IMG/VR virus record: IMGVR_UViG_3300025010_000203
Location: 1-27,883 of that record
DNA: 27,883 bases
DNA from: a virus
Strand: one strand, 5' to 3'
Shown: positions 15,325-21,635 of the stretch, one piece after another
Layout: each line of letters opens with the position of its first letter
How positions within the stretch are numbered: the first letter of the stretch is position 1
Notes under the pieces: model-generated
Database searches by the model: none
The model's input: only the letters and a program-made list of their open reading frames with translations
Told to the model about the DNA's origin: nothing
Translations under genes and position numbers: made by a program

Positions 15325-15516
15325 ATGAAAAAAAGAAATGATTACAGAGGTTTTTTAAAAGGGCTAAGTGATGAAAAACTGCTGACAACAATAAAGAGGT
15401 GGGATGAAATGCTTTTTGCAGGATATAGAGATGACTTCCGATATACAAGCACGCCACTTTTAACAAAGCTCAACTATGCTGAAAGCATTGCGAGGCAGAG
15501 AAAATTATTAAAATAA
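15325..15516 (+). CDS. Small basic protein under the structured leader
   Basis: 63 aa, basic and probably helical (MKKRNDYRGFLKGLSDEKLLTTIKRWDEMLFAGY, then a C-terminal YAESIARQRKLLK helix). No cysteines, signal or membrane segment. It is the first gene after the strong promoter and RNA element, so it is likely an early product, but no family is recognised. The start follows AATATAAAAAT with no SD. Confidence 0.62.
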   Translation: MKKRNDYRGFLKGLSDEKLLTTIKRWDEMLFAGYRDDFRYTSTPLLTKLNYAESIARQRKLLK

Positions 15517-15522
15517 AAATAT

Positions 15523-15996
15523 ATGGACTTGGCAATAGCGATGGACATCGCAAAAAGAAAAATGAAACAATACAGTCTCGATGACTGGCAACTCGGGATA
15601 AACGAAAGAGCCAGCTCACTCGGGATATGCAAATACAAAATTAAAACCATAGAGCTGTCAAGAAAATTTATAGCGCTAAACGAAGAACACGTAATCACAA
15701 ACACCATACTTCACGAAATAGCGCATGCGCTAGAATGGATCAGGCACGGAACCCGAGGACACCAGTACCGCTGGAAAACAATCGCAAAAGAAGTCGGGTG
15801 CAGGCCAGAAAGCAGAACTAAGAACTGCATACAGCCAGAAAAAAAATATATTACGATTTGCAGAATACATGGCGAAATCGGAAAATCAAACTTAAAGAAT
15901 AACAGCGCCTGCAGGCTATGCTGTAATTTGTATAACAAAGGCGAGTACTCCGAAAAATATGAATTAACATATAAACGAAATGAAAAACTTAATTAA
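15523..15996 (+). CDS. SprT-like zinc metalloprotease
   Basis: 157 aa. The catalytic motif is ILHEIAHALEW (H64, E65, H68), with a third ligand candidate in the following RHGTRGHQYRW (H75 or H80). This is the SprT/Spartan-like arrangement, where the helix is followed by 'H...F/RW'. The C-terminal ~50 aa hold five or six cysteines (C102, C113, C130, C133, C134), consistent with the zinc ribbon found in this family. Spartan-type proteases act on DNA-bound proteins, though bacterial and phage members are poorly defined. It sits in the early region next to DNA-metabolism genes and overlaps the next gene by 17 nt. Confidence 0.82.
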   Translation: MDLAIAMDIAKRKMKQYSLDDWQLGINERASSLGICKYKIKTIELSRKFIALNEEHVITNTILHEIAHALEWIRHGTRGHQYRWKTIAKEVGCRPESRTKNCIQPEKKYITICRIHGEIGKSNLKNNSACRLCCNLYNKGEYSEKYELTYKRNEKLN

Positions 15997-16177
15997 AAGA
16001 GCAATCTTAATCCTACTGGCCTTCGGCGCAATCGCATACGCATTCAGCATAGGGATGGAGCGCCAACAAAAAAAAGACTGCCTGACATGGAAAAGCTGGG
16101 CAGAACAATCAAATTTATTTAAACCGAGCGAGGACATGCTCGCAACCTGCCAAGCGGTAGGTATAAAGATAAAATAA
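15980..16177 (+). CDS. Small single-pass membrane protein
   Basis: 65 aa. N-terminus MKNLIKRAILILLAFGAIAYAFSIGM gives a positive start and one hydrophobic helix (residues 8-25), so an inner-membrane anchor or uncleaved signal. The remaining 40 aa are polar with two cysteines (DCLTW, ATCQAV). The start lies inside the end of the protease gene (17-nt overlap), implying coupled translation. Function unknown. Confidence 0.6.
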   Translation: MKNLIKRAILILLAFGAIAYAFSIGMERQQKKDCLTWKSWAEQSNLFKPSEDMLATCQAVGIKIK

Positions 16178-16178
16178 T

Positions 16179-16343
16179 ATGCAAGAAGAAAAACTATGTC
16201 CGAAATGCGGACAAGGAACGCTAGAATTTATGACAGACAAAGAATTAGCCAAAGCAGGCTTTTGGGAAAAATATTTAAAAGACGGCATAAGAATAATGGG
16301 TTGCGACAACTGCCAATACAGTTGCGAACACAGCGAAGAATAA
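16179..16343 (+). CDS. Zinc-ribbon microprotein
   Basis: 54 aa. CPKCG (residues 7-11) and CDNC (about 42-45) are two CxxC knuckles separated by a short polar helix (DKELAKAGFWEKYLKDGI), with a further Cys near the end. This is a minimal zinc ribbon. The start follows the previous stop by 1 nt and the next gene starts 1 nt after its own stop, so it is part of a tight operon. Specific role unknown. Confidence 0.6.
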   Translation: MQEEKLCPKCGQGTLEFMTDKELAKAGFWEKYLKDGIRIMGCDNCQYSCEHSEE

Positions 16344-16344
16344 T

Positions 16345-16464
16345 ATGAACAAAGAAAAATTAATCGAAGAAATCTACAAGCTCGAACAATACGAACTTGT
16401 GACCACAGGCGAGCCTGGGCTGGCATTATCCGATGTGCTGGATTTGATAGAAAAAAATATTTAA
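16345..16464 (+). CDS. Very small acidic helical protein
   Basis: 39 aa: MNKEKLIEEIYKLEQYELV, a Gly/Pro turn (TTGEPG), then a second helix (LALSDVLDLIEKNI). The two-helix pattern and tight operon spacing (1 nt before, 7 nt after) support coding. No family recognised. Overlap with a 29-bp repeat begins at its last codons. Confidence 0.5.
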   Translation: MNKEKLIEEIYKLEQYELVTTGEPGLALSDVLDLIEKNI

Positions 16465-16486
16465 TTAAATAATGCAAAAAATTATG
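16458..16486 (+). repeat. 29-bp direct repeat, copy 1 (translation start region)
   Basis: An exact 29-bp match to 22048-22076. It covers a TATTTAATTAAATAATG start region and the next few codons up to a second in-frame ATG. The upstream part includes the palindrome TTTAATTAAA. Confidence 0.85.
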
Positions 16487-17158
16487 CAAGATGAAAAAGA
16501 TTTGAAGCTCGCACAAATCACCAAAGATGTGAGCAACATTGTGAAAGTAGGGCAAGCAATCACAATCAAGACAGCCGAACACATGACCGAGGCAACGGAC
16601 TTCCTCGGACAGATAAAGGCCAGACAGAAACGGATCGAGGAGTTGAGGCTGTCATTTACAAAGCCGATGAACGAAGCACTCCGAAACATCAACAATGAAT
16701 TTAAGAAAGCGAGCGAACCACTCGAAAGAATCGAAAGGGCGGTAAAAATGGAAATGACGAAGTACCACAATTCCGAAGCTGAGAAAATCCGCAAGGCGCA
16801 AGAAAAGGAAGCTGAAAAACAGCGCAAAGAATTTGAGAAAGAGCAGGAACGCAAACGCAAGGAAATAGAGAAAAGCAACCTAACCAAAAAAGCGCAGAAA
16901 GAGGCCATCAAAGAAGTGAAGCAGGAAGAATTTGTCGCCAAGCCGACAATAGTGCAAGAGAAGACAGTAAAGAGCGAGAGCGGATCGGCGGTGACTTTCA
17001 AGAGTGTATGGAAATTCAAGGTGCTAGACATCAAACAGGTGCCAGCAGACTTCCTTAAGGTCGATGAGGTAGCAGTAAACAAAGCCATCCGAATGGGTGT
17101 GCGAGGAATTAACGGCCTAGAGCTTTTTGAAGAAAAAGAAGTATCGGCCAGAGCATAG
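16472..17158 (+). CDS. Coiled-coil protein of the recombination region
   Basis: 228 aa from ATG 16472; a second in-frame ATG at 16484 is equally plausible. The middle is a long highly charged helix (residues about 95-150, KIRKAQEKEAEKQRKEFEKEQERKRKE). The C-terminal ~55 aa read 'VWKFKVLDIKQVPADFLKVDEVAVNKAIRMGVRGINGLELFEEKE'. That C-terminal pattern ('IP/VP..FL.VD...(V/I)NKAI..G.R.I.GL..FEE') recurs in phage proteins encoded near single-strand annealing proteins. It may therefore assist recombination or replication, but the biochemical role is unknown. It ends with TAG abutting the next ATG. Confidence 0.68.
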   Translation: MQKIMQDEKDLKLAQITKDVSNIVKVGQAITIKTAEHMTEATDFLGQIKARQKRIEELRLSFTKPMNEALRNINNEFKKASEPLERIERAVKMEMTKYHNSEAEKIRKAQEKEAEKQRKEFEKEQERKRKEIEKSNLTKKAQKEAIKEVKQEEFVAKPTIVQEKTVKSESGSAVTFKSVWKFKVLDIKQVPADFLKVDEVAVNKAIRMGVRGINGLELFEEKEVSARA

Positions 17159-17332
17159 ATGAAAGAATTCAAAAACTGTCAGTACTGCGGTAACGTTTTC
17201 TGGCCACACGCAAACTGCACGCCGAAGCAATGGCAAGAGCAAATCTACTGCAGGTCAATCTGCCACGCTAACGCCGAAGCGAAACCGCCTATAGAATTTG
17301 GATATCATTGCAACAAAAAATATGGAAATTAA
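17159..17332 (+). CDS. Zinc-ribbon microprotein
   Basis: 57 aa. CQYC (residues 7-10), then C20, CRSIC (31-35) and C51 make a likely zinc site of the form CxxC...CxxxC. Its ATG follows the previous TAG by 0 nt, and its last codons overlap the next gene by 11 nt. Aromatic residues flank the ribbon (NVFWPHANC). No family assigned; it is one of several Cys-rich microproteins in this operon. Confidence 0.58.
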   Translation: MKEFKNCQYCGNVFWPHANCTPKQWQEQIYCRSICHANAEAKPPIEFGYHCNKKYGN

Positions 17333-17471
17333 ATTTTTACAAATATTACTCATGGACAACGGCGAAATACTTTGTGATGGAGTGACGATAGGATGGGAAA
17401 AGAAACTTGGAAAATATCTCAGAACCAACAAAGAGATAGTCGACCGAGAAAACGCTAAAAAACCATTATAA
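17322..17471 (+). CDS. Small hypothetical protein
   Basis: 49 aa: MEIKFLQILLMDNGEILCDGVTIGWEKKLGKYLRTNKEIVDRENAKKPL. The first part looks like two strands with a turn, and the rest is basic helix. The start overlaps the zinc-ribbon gene by 11 nt with an AAAAAAT-ATG leader, the usual context in this genome. No recognisable motif. Confidence 0.48.
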   Translation: MEIKFLQILLMDNGEILCDGVTIGWEKKLGKYLRTNKEIVDRENAKKPL

Positions 17472-17544
17472 TAAAACTGGTGAGCCATAGTGAAAATAGT
17501 GGCCTAACAGACATTTGATATCAATGACGGCCAGTAACAAAAAA

Positions 17545-18066
17545 ATGAAAAAAGAAACAAAAACAAAAATTGCGAAAACACTTAAAATCACGATTTTGTA
17601 CGGCTCATTCTGCATTCTGGCAGGAGGAATGCTGGACTATGCCATTTTAAAGGCAATTTACGCAGTGCAACTGCCCCAAAATGCCCCAAAATGCGAAATG
17701 AGGTACATTGAGCCACAAACGGCGACAACCACGCTAGAAACCGCCATAGCGCCAAAAAAACAAGGCACAGGGAAGATAGTCGAGGTAACGGCATACAACT
17801 CCGTAGAGGCGCAAACTGACGGAAATCCTTGTGTCGGGGCAGACGGCACAAATTTGTGCGAAAGATATGAAAAAGGCGAATGCTTGGTGGCAACAAACGG
17901 ATATAAAATGGGTAGCAAACTGAATATCGATAAATTTGGTGAATGCACAGTCGCTGATCGGATGAACAGTCGATACAAAAATAGGATAGACATTTTTATG
18001 AATAAAGAAATAACACGAGCCATCAACTTCGGCGTACAACGCCTGATGGTGGCCGAAATAGAATAA
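17545..18066 (+). CDS. Membrane-anchored 3D-domain cell-wall protein
   Basis: 173 aa from the ATG after AACAAAAAA; an in-frame ATG at 17524 would add seven residues. The N-terminus is basic with one membrane helix (ITILYGSFCILAGGMLDYAILKAIYAV). The C-terminal domain (residues about 82-170) contains VTAYNSVEAQTDGNPCVGADG ... LVATNGYKMGSKLNIDKFGECTVADRM ... RIDIFM. This matches the 3D/RlpA-like double-psi barrel with its conserved Asp residues (D in 'VADRM', 'RIDIFM'), found in peptidoglycan-active enzymes. The likely site is the outer face of the membrane. It could alter the wall during infection or act in lysis or exclusion. It is unusual among recombination genes. Confidence 0.78.
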   Translation: MKKETKTKIAKTLKITILYGSFCILAGGMLDYAILKAIYAVQLPQNAPKCEMRYIEPQTATTTLETAIAPKKQGTGKIVEVTAYNSVEAQTDGNPCVGADGTNLCERYEKGECLVATNGYKMGSKLNIDKFGECTVADRMNSRYKNRIDIFMNKEITRAINFGVQRLMVAEIE

Positions 18067-18067
18067 T

Positions 18068-18163
18068 ATGTACGAGCTAGAAGTTTTAGAACGAGTAGAA
18101 ACCATTGTAAAATGGATACTCGCCATCACAATTTTAATCGCCGTGGTGGTAATTGTAAAATAA
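18068..18163 (+). CDS. 31-aa membrane peptide
   Basis: MYELEVLERVETIVKWILAITILIAVVVIVK: a short acidic helix followed by an 18-residue hydrophobic segment ending in Lys. It starts 1 nt after the 3D-domain gene and ends directly before the next ATG (TAA-ATG), so it is placed in an operon between two genes. It may partner the 3D-domain protein in the membrane; this is inferred from adjacency only. Confidence 0.5.
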   Translation: MYELEVLERVETIVKWILAITILIAVVVIVK

Positions 18164-18502
18164 ATGGTAAATTTAAAAGACAAAGTCAAAGAGTGCCTTG
18201 CGAAAGACAAGCAGTCACGCAACAGCGACATCAGACTGACGCAAATGGTTTGGTGGAATTATCACAACTCAAAAATAGTAACACTTCCAGATGGGGAACG
18301 AGCGATAAGGATAAAGGATTTATTCGACCTGCCTAGAGAAGACCACATCTCCCGAGTCCGCCGATCCATTCAAGAGCATGCGGTCAAAAAAGTGCTGAGC
18401 GGATATCCTGATTTTGGGATATACCTGCCGACAGACATCAATGTAGCTAAACAACGTAAAATGAACGAGATAAACTGGAGGGAATATCTTGGGCTGAACT
18501 AA
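18164..18502 (+). CDS. Phage early-region protein with HTH-like C-terminus
   Basis: 112 aa. The pattern LKDKVKECLAKDKQSRNSDIRLTQMVWWNYH, followed by LPREDHISRVRRSIQEHA and a C-terminal Tyr/Pro segment, resembles small proteins found near phage recombination genes ('RNSD..L....W...H', 'ed.I.R.RR.IQ'). A winged-helix or other helix-rich nucleic-acid-binding fold is plausible but not shown. It is placed directly after the membrane peptide with no gap. Confidence 0.62.
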   Translation: MVNLKDKVKECLAKDKQSRNSDIRLTQMVWWNYHNSKIVTLPDGERAIRIKDLFDLPREDHISRVRRSIQEHAVKKVLSGYPDFGIYLPTDINVAKQRKMNEINWREYLGLN

Positions 18503-18506
18503 AACC

Positions 18507-18860
18507 ATGAATGTACCAAATCAATGCCGAGTCCGAAGTGGAAGACTGGCAAGCGATGAAAGTTTTGGAAACAACGGAGTGTTTTATATCCCGATCGGGA
18601 TTAGTGGAAAATATTATACGGTGGTAGCGAGCGATGGCATGGGCTGGGAGCATGTAAGCGTGTCTTTGCCGAGCAGAGCGCTGACGTGGGAAGAAATGTG
18701 CAAAATCAAATAAATCTTCTGGGGTGACGAAGAAACGGTCATTCAGATACACCCGAAAAAAAGCGAATACGTAAACAACCATGAATACTGCTTCCATTTA
18801 TGGAAGCCCAAAAACAAAGAGATAGAATTACCGCCAGCGATATTGGTGGGCGTAAAATAA
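18507..18860 (+). pseudogene. Conserved phage protein split by an in-frame TAA
   Basis: The first part (18507-18713, 68 aa) ends 'WEHVSVSLPSRALTWEEMCKIK' then TAA (18711-18713). In the same frame, 48 further codons follow with no stop: IFWGDDEETVIQIHPKKS, EYVNNHEYCFHLWKP, ending LPPAILVGVK and TAA at 18858. From memory of the family (DUF7694-like: 'WEHVSVS...TWEEMC.(V/I)K..FW..EE.V.Q.HP..SEYVN.H...LHLW.P'), the two parts form one ~117-aa protein with a single stop codon in the middle. It is a nonsense mutation, a readthrough site, or a sequencing error. The downstream part has no good start. Without it, the next 150 bases would be unexplained. Confidence 0.75.
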
Positions 18861-18864
18861 AAAA

Positions 18865-19038
18865 ATGGACTGTCCGAGATGTTATCGAGTAAAAATGATA
18901 TTAACAAACGAGCCAATACCGAAAAAGAACAACGGCCAGTTTTATTATGCCCAAAGCCATAAATGCCCAAAGCGTAAAAAGAAAATCTTTATACAAGGAT
19001 CGGTAACAAAGATAATACCGCAACAAACATTATTTTAA
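18865..19038 (+). CDS. Zinc-ribbon microprotein before an early promoter
   Basis: 57 aa: MDCPRCYRVKM at the start and HKCPKRKKKIF later. Only one CxxC (residues 3-6) is complete; the second knuckle has C34 with no partner cysteine (KCPKRKK), so metal binding may be partial or completed by His. It begins 4 nt after the split gene and ends 1 nt before the -35 hexamer of the next promoter, closing the operon. Function unknown. Confidence 0.55.
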   Translation: MDCPRCYRVKMILTNEPIPKKNNGQFYYAQSHKCPKRKKKIFIQGSVTKIIPQQTLF

Positions 19039-19039
19039 T

Positions 19040-19068
19040 TTGACAAATGTTATAACAAATGATAAGAT
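19040..19068 (+). promoter_or_regulatory. Sigma70 promoter, near copy of the one at 15186
   Basis: TTGACA (19040-19045), 17 nt, TAAGAT (19063-19068), with TG one base upstream of the -10. The first 19 bases (TTGACAAATGTTATAACAA) are identical to 15186-15204, and 31 of 34 bases match overall. The spacer palindrome TGTTATAACA is at 19048-19057. Drives the regulator/recombinase operon. Confidence 0.85.
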
Positions 19069-19106
19069 AATAAAAGATGTGACTATAATTGTGCAAAACT
19101 AAACAT

Positions 19107-19469
19107 ATGAATATTAGAGAAATAGAAAACGAAAAAGAATACAGTTTATATGGCCTTTTAAAGCTTAATGCTTTTCCATGGATAAGATCGTATAACTCAT
19201 ATTTAAAACTTGTGCTGATAGAGAGGGAAGCGCTTTGTGTAAAAATATTCGGTGAGGGTAACGGAACTACTTACAGGATAAAAGGTGAAAATTTAATTAA
19301 ATTTTTAAATGAAAAAAAGTATGAAAAAAGAAAAGCAAAAAGGCGTAAAGCCAACAGTGAAAAGCCTGACAAAACAAGTCAAGGCGCTGGCGAAGAAATC
19401 GGAGCCAAAAAAGGACTCAAAACTGATGTGGGCAGGGGGCTCAAAATTACTCGAAAAATCAGAAAGTAA
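19107..19469 (+). CDS. Excisionase-like DNA-binding regulator (predicted)
   Basis: 120 aa from the ATG after AAACAT; an upstream GTG at 19089 is less likely. Residues 10-70 read 'EYSLYGLLKLNAFPWIRSYNSYLKLVLIEREALCVKIFGEGNGTTYRIKGENLIKFLNEK', the layout of small winged-HTH excisionase/MerR-like domains (helix, turn with W, basic helix, hairpin 'GTTYRI', final helix 'ENLIKFL'). The last 50 residues are Lys/Arg-rich and overlap the next gene by 161 nt in another frame. It is the first gene after a palindrome-bearing promoter, so it may regulate that promoter. The fold call is tentative. Confidence 0.55.
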   Translation: MNIREIENEKEYSLYGLLKLNAFPWIRSYNSYLKLVLIEREALCVKIFGEGNGTTYRIKGENLIKFLNEKKYEKRKAKRRKANSEKPDKTSQGAGEEIGAKKGLKTDVGRGLKITRKIRK

Positions 19470-20106
19470 GGAAGTCCAAAAGCAAAAAAACGCCATCCTC
19501 GTAATGTCTAACGTGCTGGGCGTTTCGCCATTCGGCGTGAACATCCTCGGCGGAGTAGCCTACATAAACAAGCTAGGTAGAAAGCAAAAACTAAGACAAT
19601 ATGGTGGTGGAAAATGGGCAGTAGAGTACAACTGGGTGCAAAGAGCGCTGAACGACACGGACAAGGCAATCTGCGAGGCTCGGGTAATCGACAGAGAAAC
19701 CAGACAACCGCTCGGTGAATGGGCAGTCGGCGAATGCTCGCCAGCCAGTATGAAGATGAGTACGCTGGCAGGATACCAAAACCACAATGCGCAAACCAGA
19801 GCGCACAACAGAGCGATTGAAGAATGCCTCGGCGCTGAAATTCACGAAGAAATGCTTGAAAATCTCGGCAAACTCCAAATGAGCAAAGACCAAAAACTGC
19901 CGATGTTGGAAACTGGCGTATCGATAGAGGAAATGAATGTCGGGGGCAACCAGCCGAAACAGAAAAGCGATGACATTGAACTTCCAGAGGCAGAGTGCCA
20001 TGAGTGCGGAAACCCGATGACCAAACAAGAAGCAACTTACTCAATGAAAATTTATAAAAGAAATCTTTGCCGACAGTGTCAAGCGCAGGTGAAGAAAATG
20101 CAATAA
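19309..20106 (+). CDS. Candidate single-strand annealing recombinase with C-terminal zinc ribbon
   Basis: 265 aa. The core (residues about 65-175) reads 'VLGVSPFGVNILGGVAYINKLGRKQKL', 'VEYNWVQRALNDTDKAICEARV', 'GEWAVGECSPASMKMSTLAGYQNHNAQTRAHNRAIEECLG'. The 'M.T..G..N..A.TRA.NRA' motif is typical of RecT/Rad52-like annealing proteins. The N-terminal 60 aa are Lys-rich and overlap the upstream gene. The C-terminus adds a ribbon (C230, C233, C254, C257), which is not usual for that family. The adjacent exonuclease gene supports a recombination pair in which the nuclease makes single strands that this protein anneals. The alternative is an uncharacterised ssDNA-binding protein. Confidence 0.65.
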   Translation: MKKSMKKEKQKGVKPTVKSLTKQVKALAKKSEPKKDSKLMWAGGSKLLEKSESKEVQKQKNAILVMSNVLGVSPFGVNILGGVAYINKLGRKQKLRQYGGGKWAVEYNWVQRALNDTDKAICEARVIDRETRQPLGEWAVGECSPASMKMSTLAGYQNHNAQTRAHNRAIEECLGAEIHEEMLENLGKLQMSKDQKLPMLETGVSIEEMNVGGNQPKQKSDDIELPEAECHECGNPMTKQEATYSMKIYKRNLCRQCQAQVKKMQ

Positions 20107-20110
20107 AACT

Positions 20111-20932
20111 ATGCCAGACTACAAAGAGCTAAGCCTATATAACGGCGAAATAAAAATCTTATTTAACGAGGAACTTCATCAATACTGGATTAAGGAAGCG
20201 AAGATGAGAAGACTGTGCGGTGTAACTACGATCTGCGGAACCCTGAACAAGCCGTTCCTTATCCCATGGGCAGTAAACACAACCGTAGATTACCTGCGAG
20301 ATAACATTCATCTTTTAAAAGACGGCACAGTTAGCGGTGACAACATCCTTGAGATGGCAAAACAAGAATCAGACAGACAACGAGATGAGTCGGCCACACT
20401 CGGCAAAATAATTCACAAATGGGTTGAAGACTATATCATGGGGCGCAACCCAGAAATGCCAGATGACAGCCGAGTGATGATCGGAGTCAATAACTTTCTT
20501 GAATGGGTAGAAACAAATAAAATCAAATTCTTATGGGCTGAGAAAGTCGTTTATTCAAAGCAATACGGATATGTAGGAACGGCAGACATCGGAATTCAGA
20601 TCGGAAAAAAAATGTACCTAGTCGACATCAAGACTGGCAATGCGCTATATCCCGAAGTTAAAATGCAAACCTCGGCGTACGCCAAAGCCATAGAGGAAGA
20701 AAAGAATGTCAAATTTGCTGGCAGATGGGCAACACGGCTGGCCAAAGAAACCGAAGCTGAATACTACGTCAGAATGGAAAAGAAAAAAATCAAAACCATT
20801 CCGCCGTACAAAATGTTTGAAGCTGTTTTTTTAGATGAAGACCCAGAGGAAATGGATCGAGATTTTAATTCATTCTTAAGCGCACAAAATTTGTATGAGT
20901 GGCAAAAAGGTGCCAGCAAATTTTTTAAATAA
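20111..20932 (+). CDS. PD-(D/E)XK exonuclease (RecB/Cas4-like)
   Basis: 273 aa. Motifs in order: GVTTIC (residues 37-42), an H in 'GKIIHKWVEDYI' (H102), 'WAEKVVYSKQYGYVGTADI' (E144, D159), 'YLVDIKTG' (D172, K174) and 'KMQTSAYAKA' (Q186). This is the RecB-type nuclease core D..DxK..Q with the extra N-terminal His. Such enzymes resect DNA ends to single strands. It starts 4 nt after the candidate annealing protein, making a two-gene end-resection and annealing module. The full length fits the family. Confidence 0.82.
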   Translation: MPDYKELSLYNGEIKILFNEELHQYWIKEAKMRRLCGVTTICGTLNKPFLIPWAVNTTVDYLRDNIHLLKDGTVSGDNILEMAKQESDRQRDESATLGKIIHKWVEDYIMGRNPEMPDDSRVMIGVNNFLEWVETNKIKFLWAEKVVYSKQYGYVGTADIGIQIGKKMYLVDIKTGNALYPEVKMQTSAYAKAIEEEKNVKFAGRWATRLAKETEAEYYVRMEKKKIKTIPPYKMFEAVFLDEDPEEMDRDFNSFLSAQNLYEWQKGASKFFK

Positions 20933-20934
20933 TT

Positions 20935-21180
20935 ATGTCAATGACTTATAAGCCGAGGCAAAAAAGCCGACCGCTTAACATCGGGGCGCTGTGGAGGCGA
21001 ATCGATAAAAAAGGAAAAGATTATTTTTTTGGCAGAGTCGACATCAACGGAGTGCGGACAAATATTGTTGTGTTTTTAAACACATTCAGAAAAGGCTCAA
21101 AAGAGCCGACCCACGTGATAAAAGAAGATCAAATAAGAGAACTGATCGAGAACGACCGACAGTATCACTGGGAGGAATAA
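20935..21180 (+). CDS. Small DUF736-like protein
   Basis: 81 aa. 'IGALWRRIDKKGKDYFFGRVDINGVRTNIVVFLNTFRKGSKEPTHVI' resembles DUF736-type proteins ('(I)GALW....GKDY..G.I......I.VF.N......P.Y.I'), small OB-like or beta-barrel proteins of unknown role. It lies 2 nt after the exonuclease in the recombination operon and may bind DNA or a partner nuclease, but that is not shown. Confidence 0.6.
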   Translation: MSMTYKPRQKSRPLNIGALWRRIDKKGKDYFFGRVDINGVRTNIVVFLNTFRKGSKEPTHVIKEDQIRELIENDRQYHWEE

Positions 21181-21181
21181 T

Positions 21182-21514
21182 ATGCGACCAATACCAATTA
21201 AGCTACGAGAAGAAATAACGCAAGACCCGTTCATGATGTTTTGCATATACGAACGAAGCGATGCGCCGAACCACAACTGCAACGGCAGGATAACATTTGA
21301 ACATGCGTGGATTTATGCAGGAAAACAGGTAAATGAAAAATGGGCGATAGTACCATGCTGTATGGCGCATAACAGCGGAGTGGCTATGGTGAAAGATTTT
21401 AACCGCTACGTGGCATTATCTCGAGCCAATATAGTTGATTTACAAAAGCGATACCCGAGAAAAAATTGGGCGCAGGAATATAAATTTTTAAGTAAAAAAT
21501 ATGGCAGACAATAA
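21182..21514 (+). CDS. HNH-like nuclease of the recombination operon
   Basis: 110 aa. 'HNCNGRITFEHAWIYAGKQVNEKWAIVPCCMAHN' carries the elements of an HNH/ββα-Me fold: a Cys (C33), the central EH pair (E39, H40), and a C-terminal CC..HN (C58, C59, H62, N63). In recombination operons such small nucleases can process branched DNA. It differs from the free-standing homing HNH proteins elsewhere in this window, as it lacks NUMOD regions and is embedded 1 nt after the previous gene. It overlaps the next gene by 14 nt. Confidence 0.65.
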   Translation: MRPIPIKLREEITQDPFMMFCIYERSDAPNHNCNGRITFEHAWIYAGKQVNEKWAIVPCCMAHNSGVAMVKDFNRYVALSRANIVDLQKRYPRKNWAQEYKFLSKKYGRQ

Positions 21515-21635
21515 ATTTGAGAAAAAAGAAAAAGGTGATTTAAGGAAGAAATTTAAAACATGCCCGAAGTGCAAACGACAAACCAATTTAATGATTTGCG
21601 TATGCGGTGAGGTGCTGTATAAAAAGCATGCTTGA
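21501..21635 (+). CDS. Zinc-ribbon microprotein
   Basis: 44 aa: a basic N-terminus (MADNKFEKKEKGDLRKKFK) followed by CPKC (residues 21-24) and CVCG (34-37). One minimal zinc ribbon. It overlaps the HNH gene by 14 nt and the next gene by 8 nt, in different frames, with leader AAAAAAT-ATG. Coding is supported by the two CxxC pairs and tight packing. Role unknown. Confidence 0.58.
   Translation: MADNKFEKKEKGDLRKKFKTCPKCKRQTNLMICVCGEVLYKKHA

Noticed and set aside
17515-17524. TTGATATCAA palindrome as an operator
   Set aside because: A 10-bp palindrome in AT-rich DNA is easily chance, there is only one copy, and no promoter is evident beside it.
19508-20044. 178-aa minus-strand ORF opposite the annealing-protein gene
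   Set aside because: It lies wholly within a gene with recognisable motifs; no start context or partner genes on that strand.
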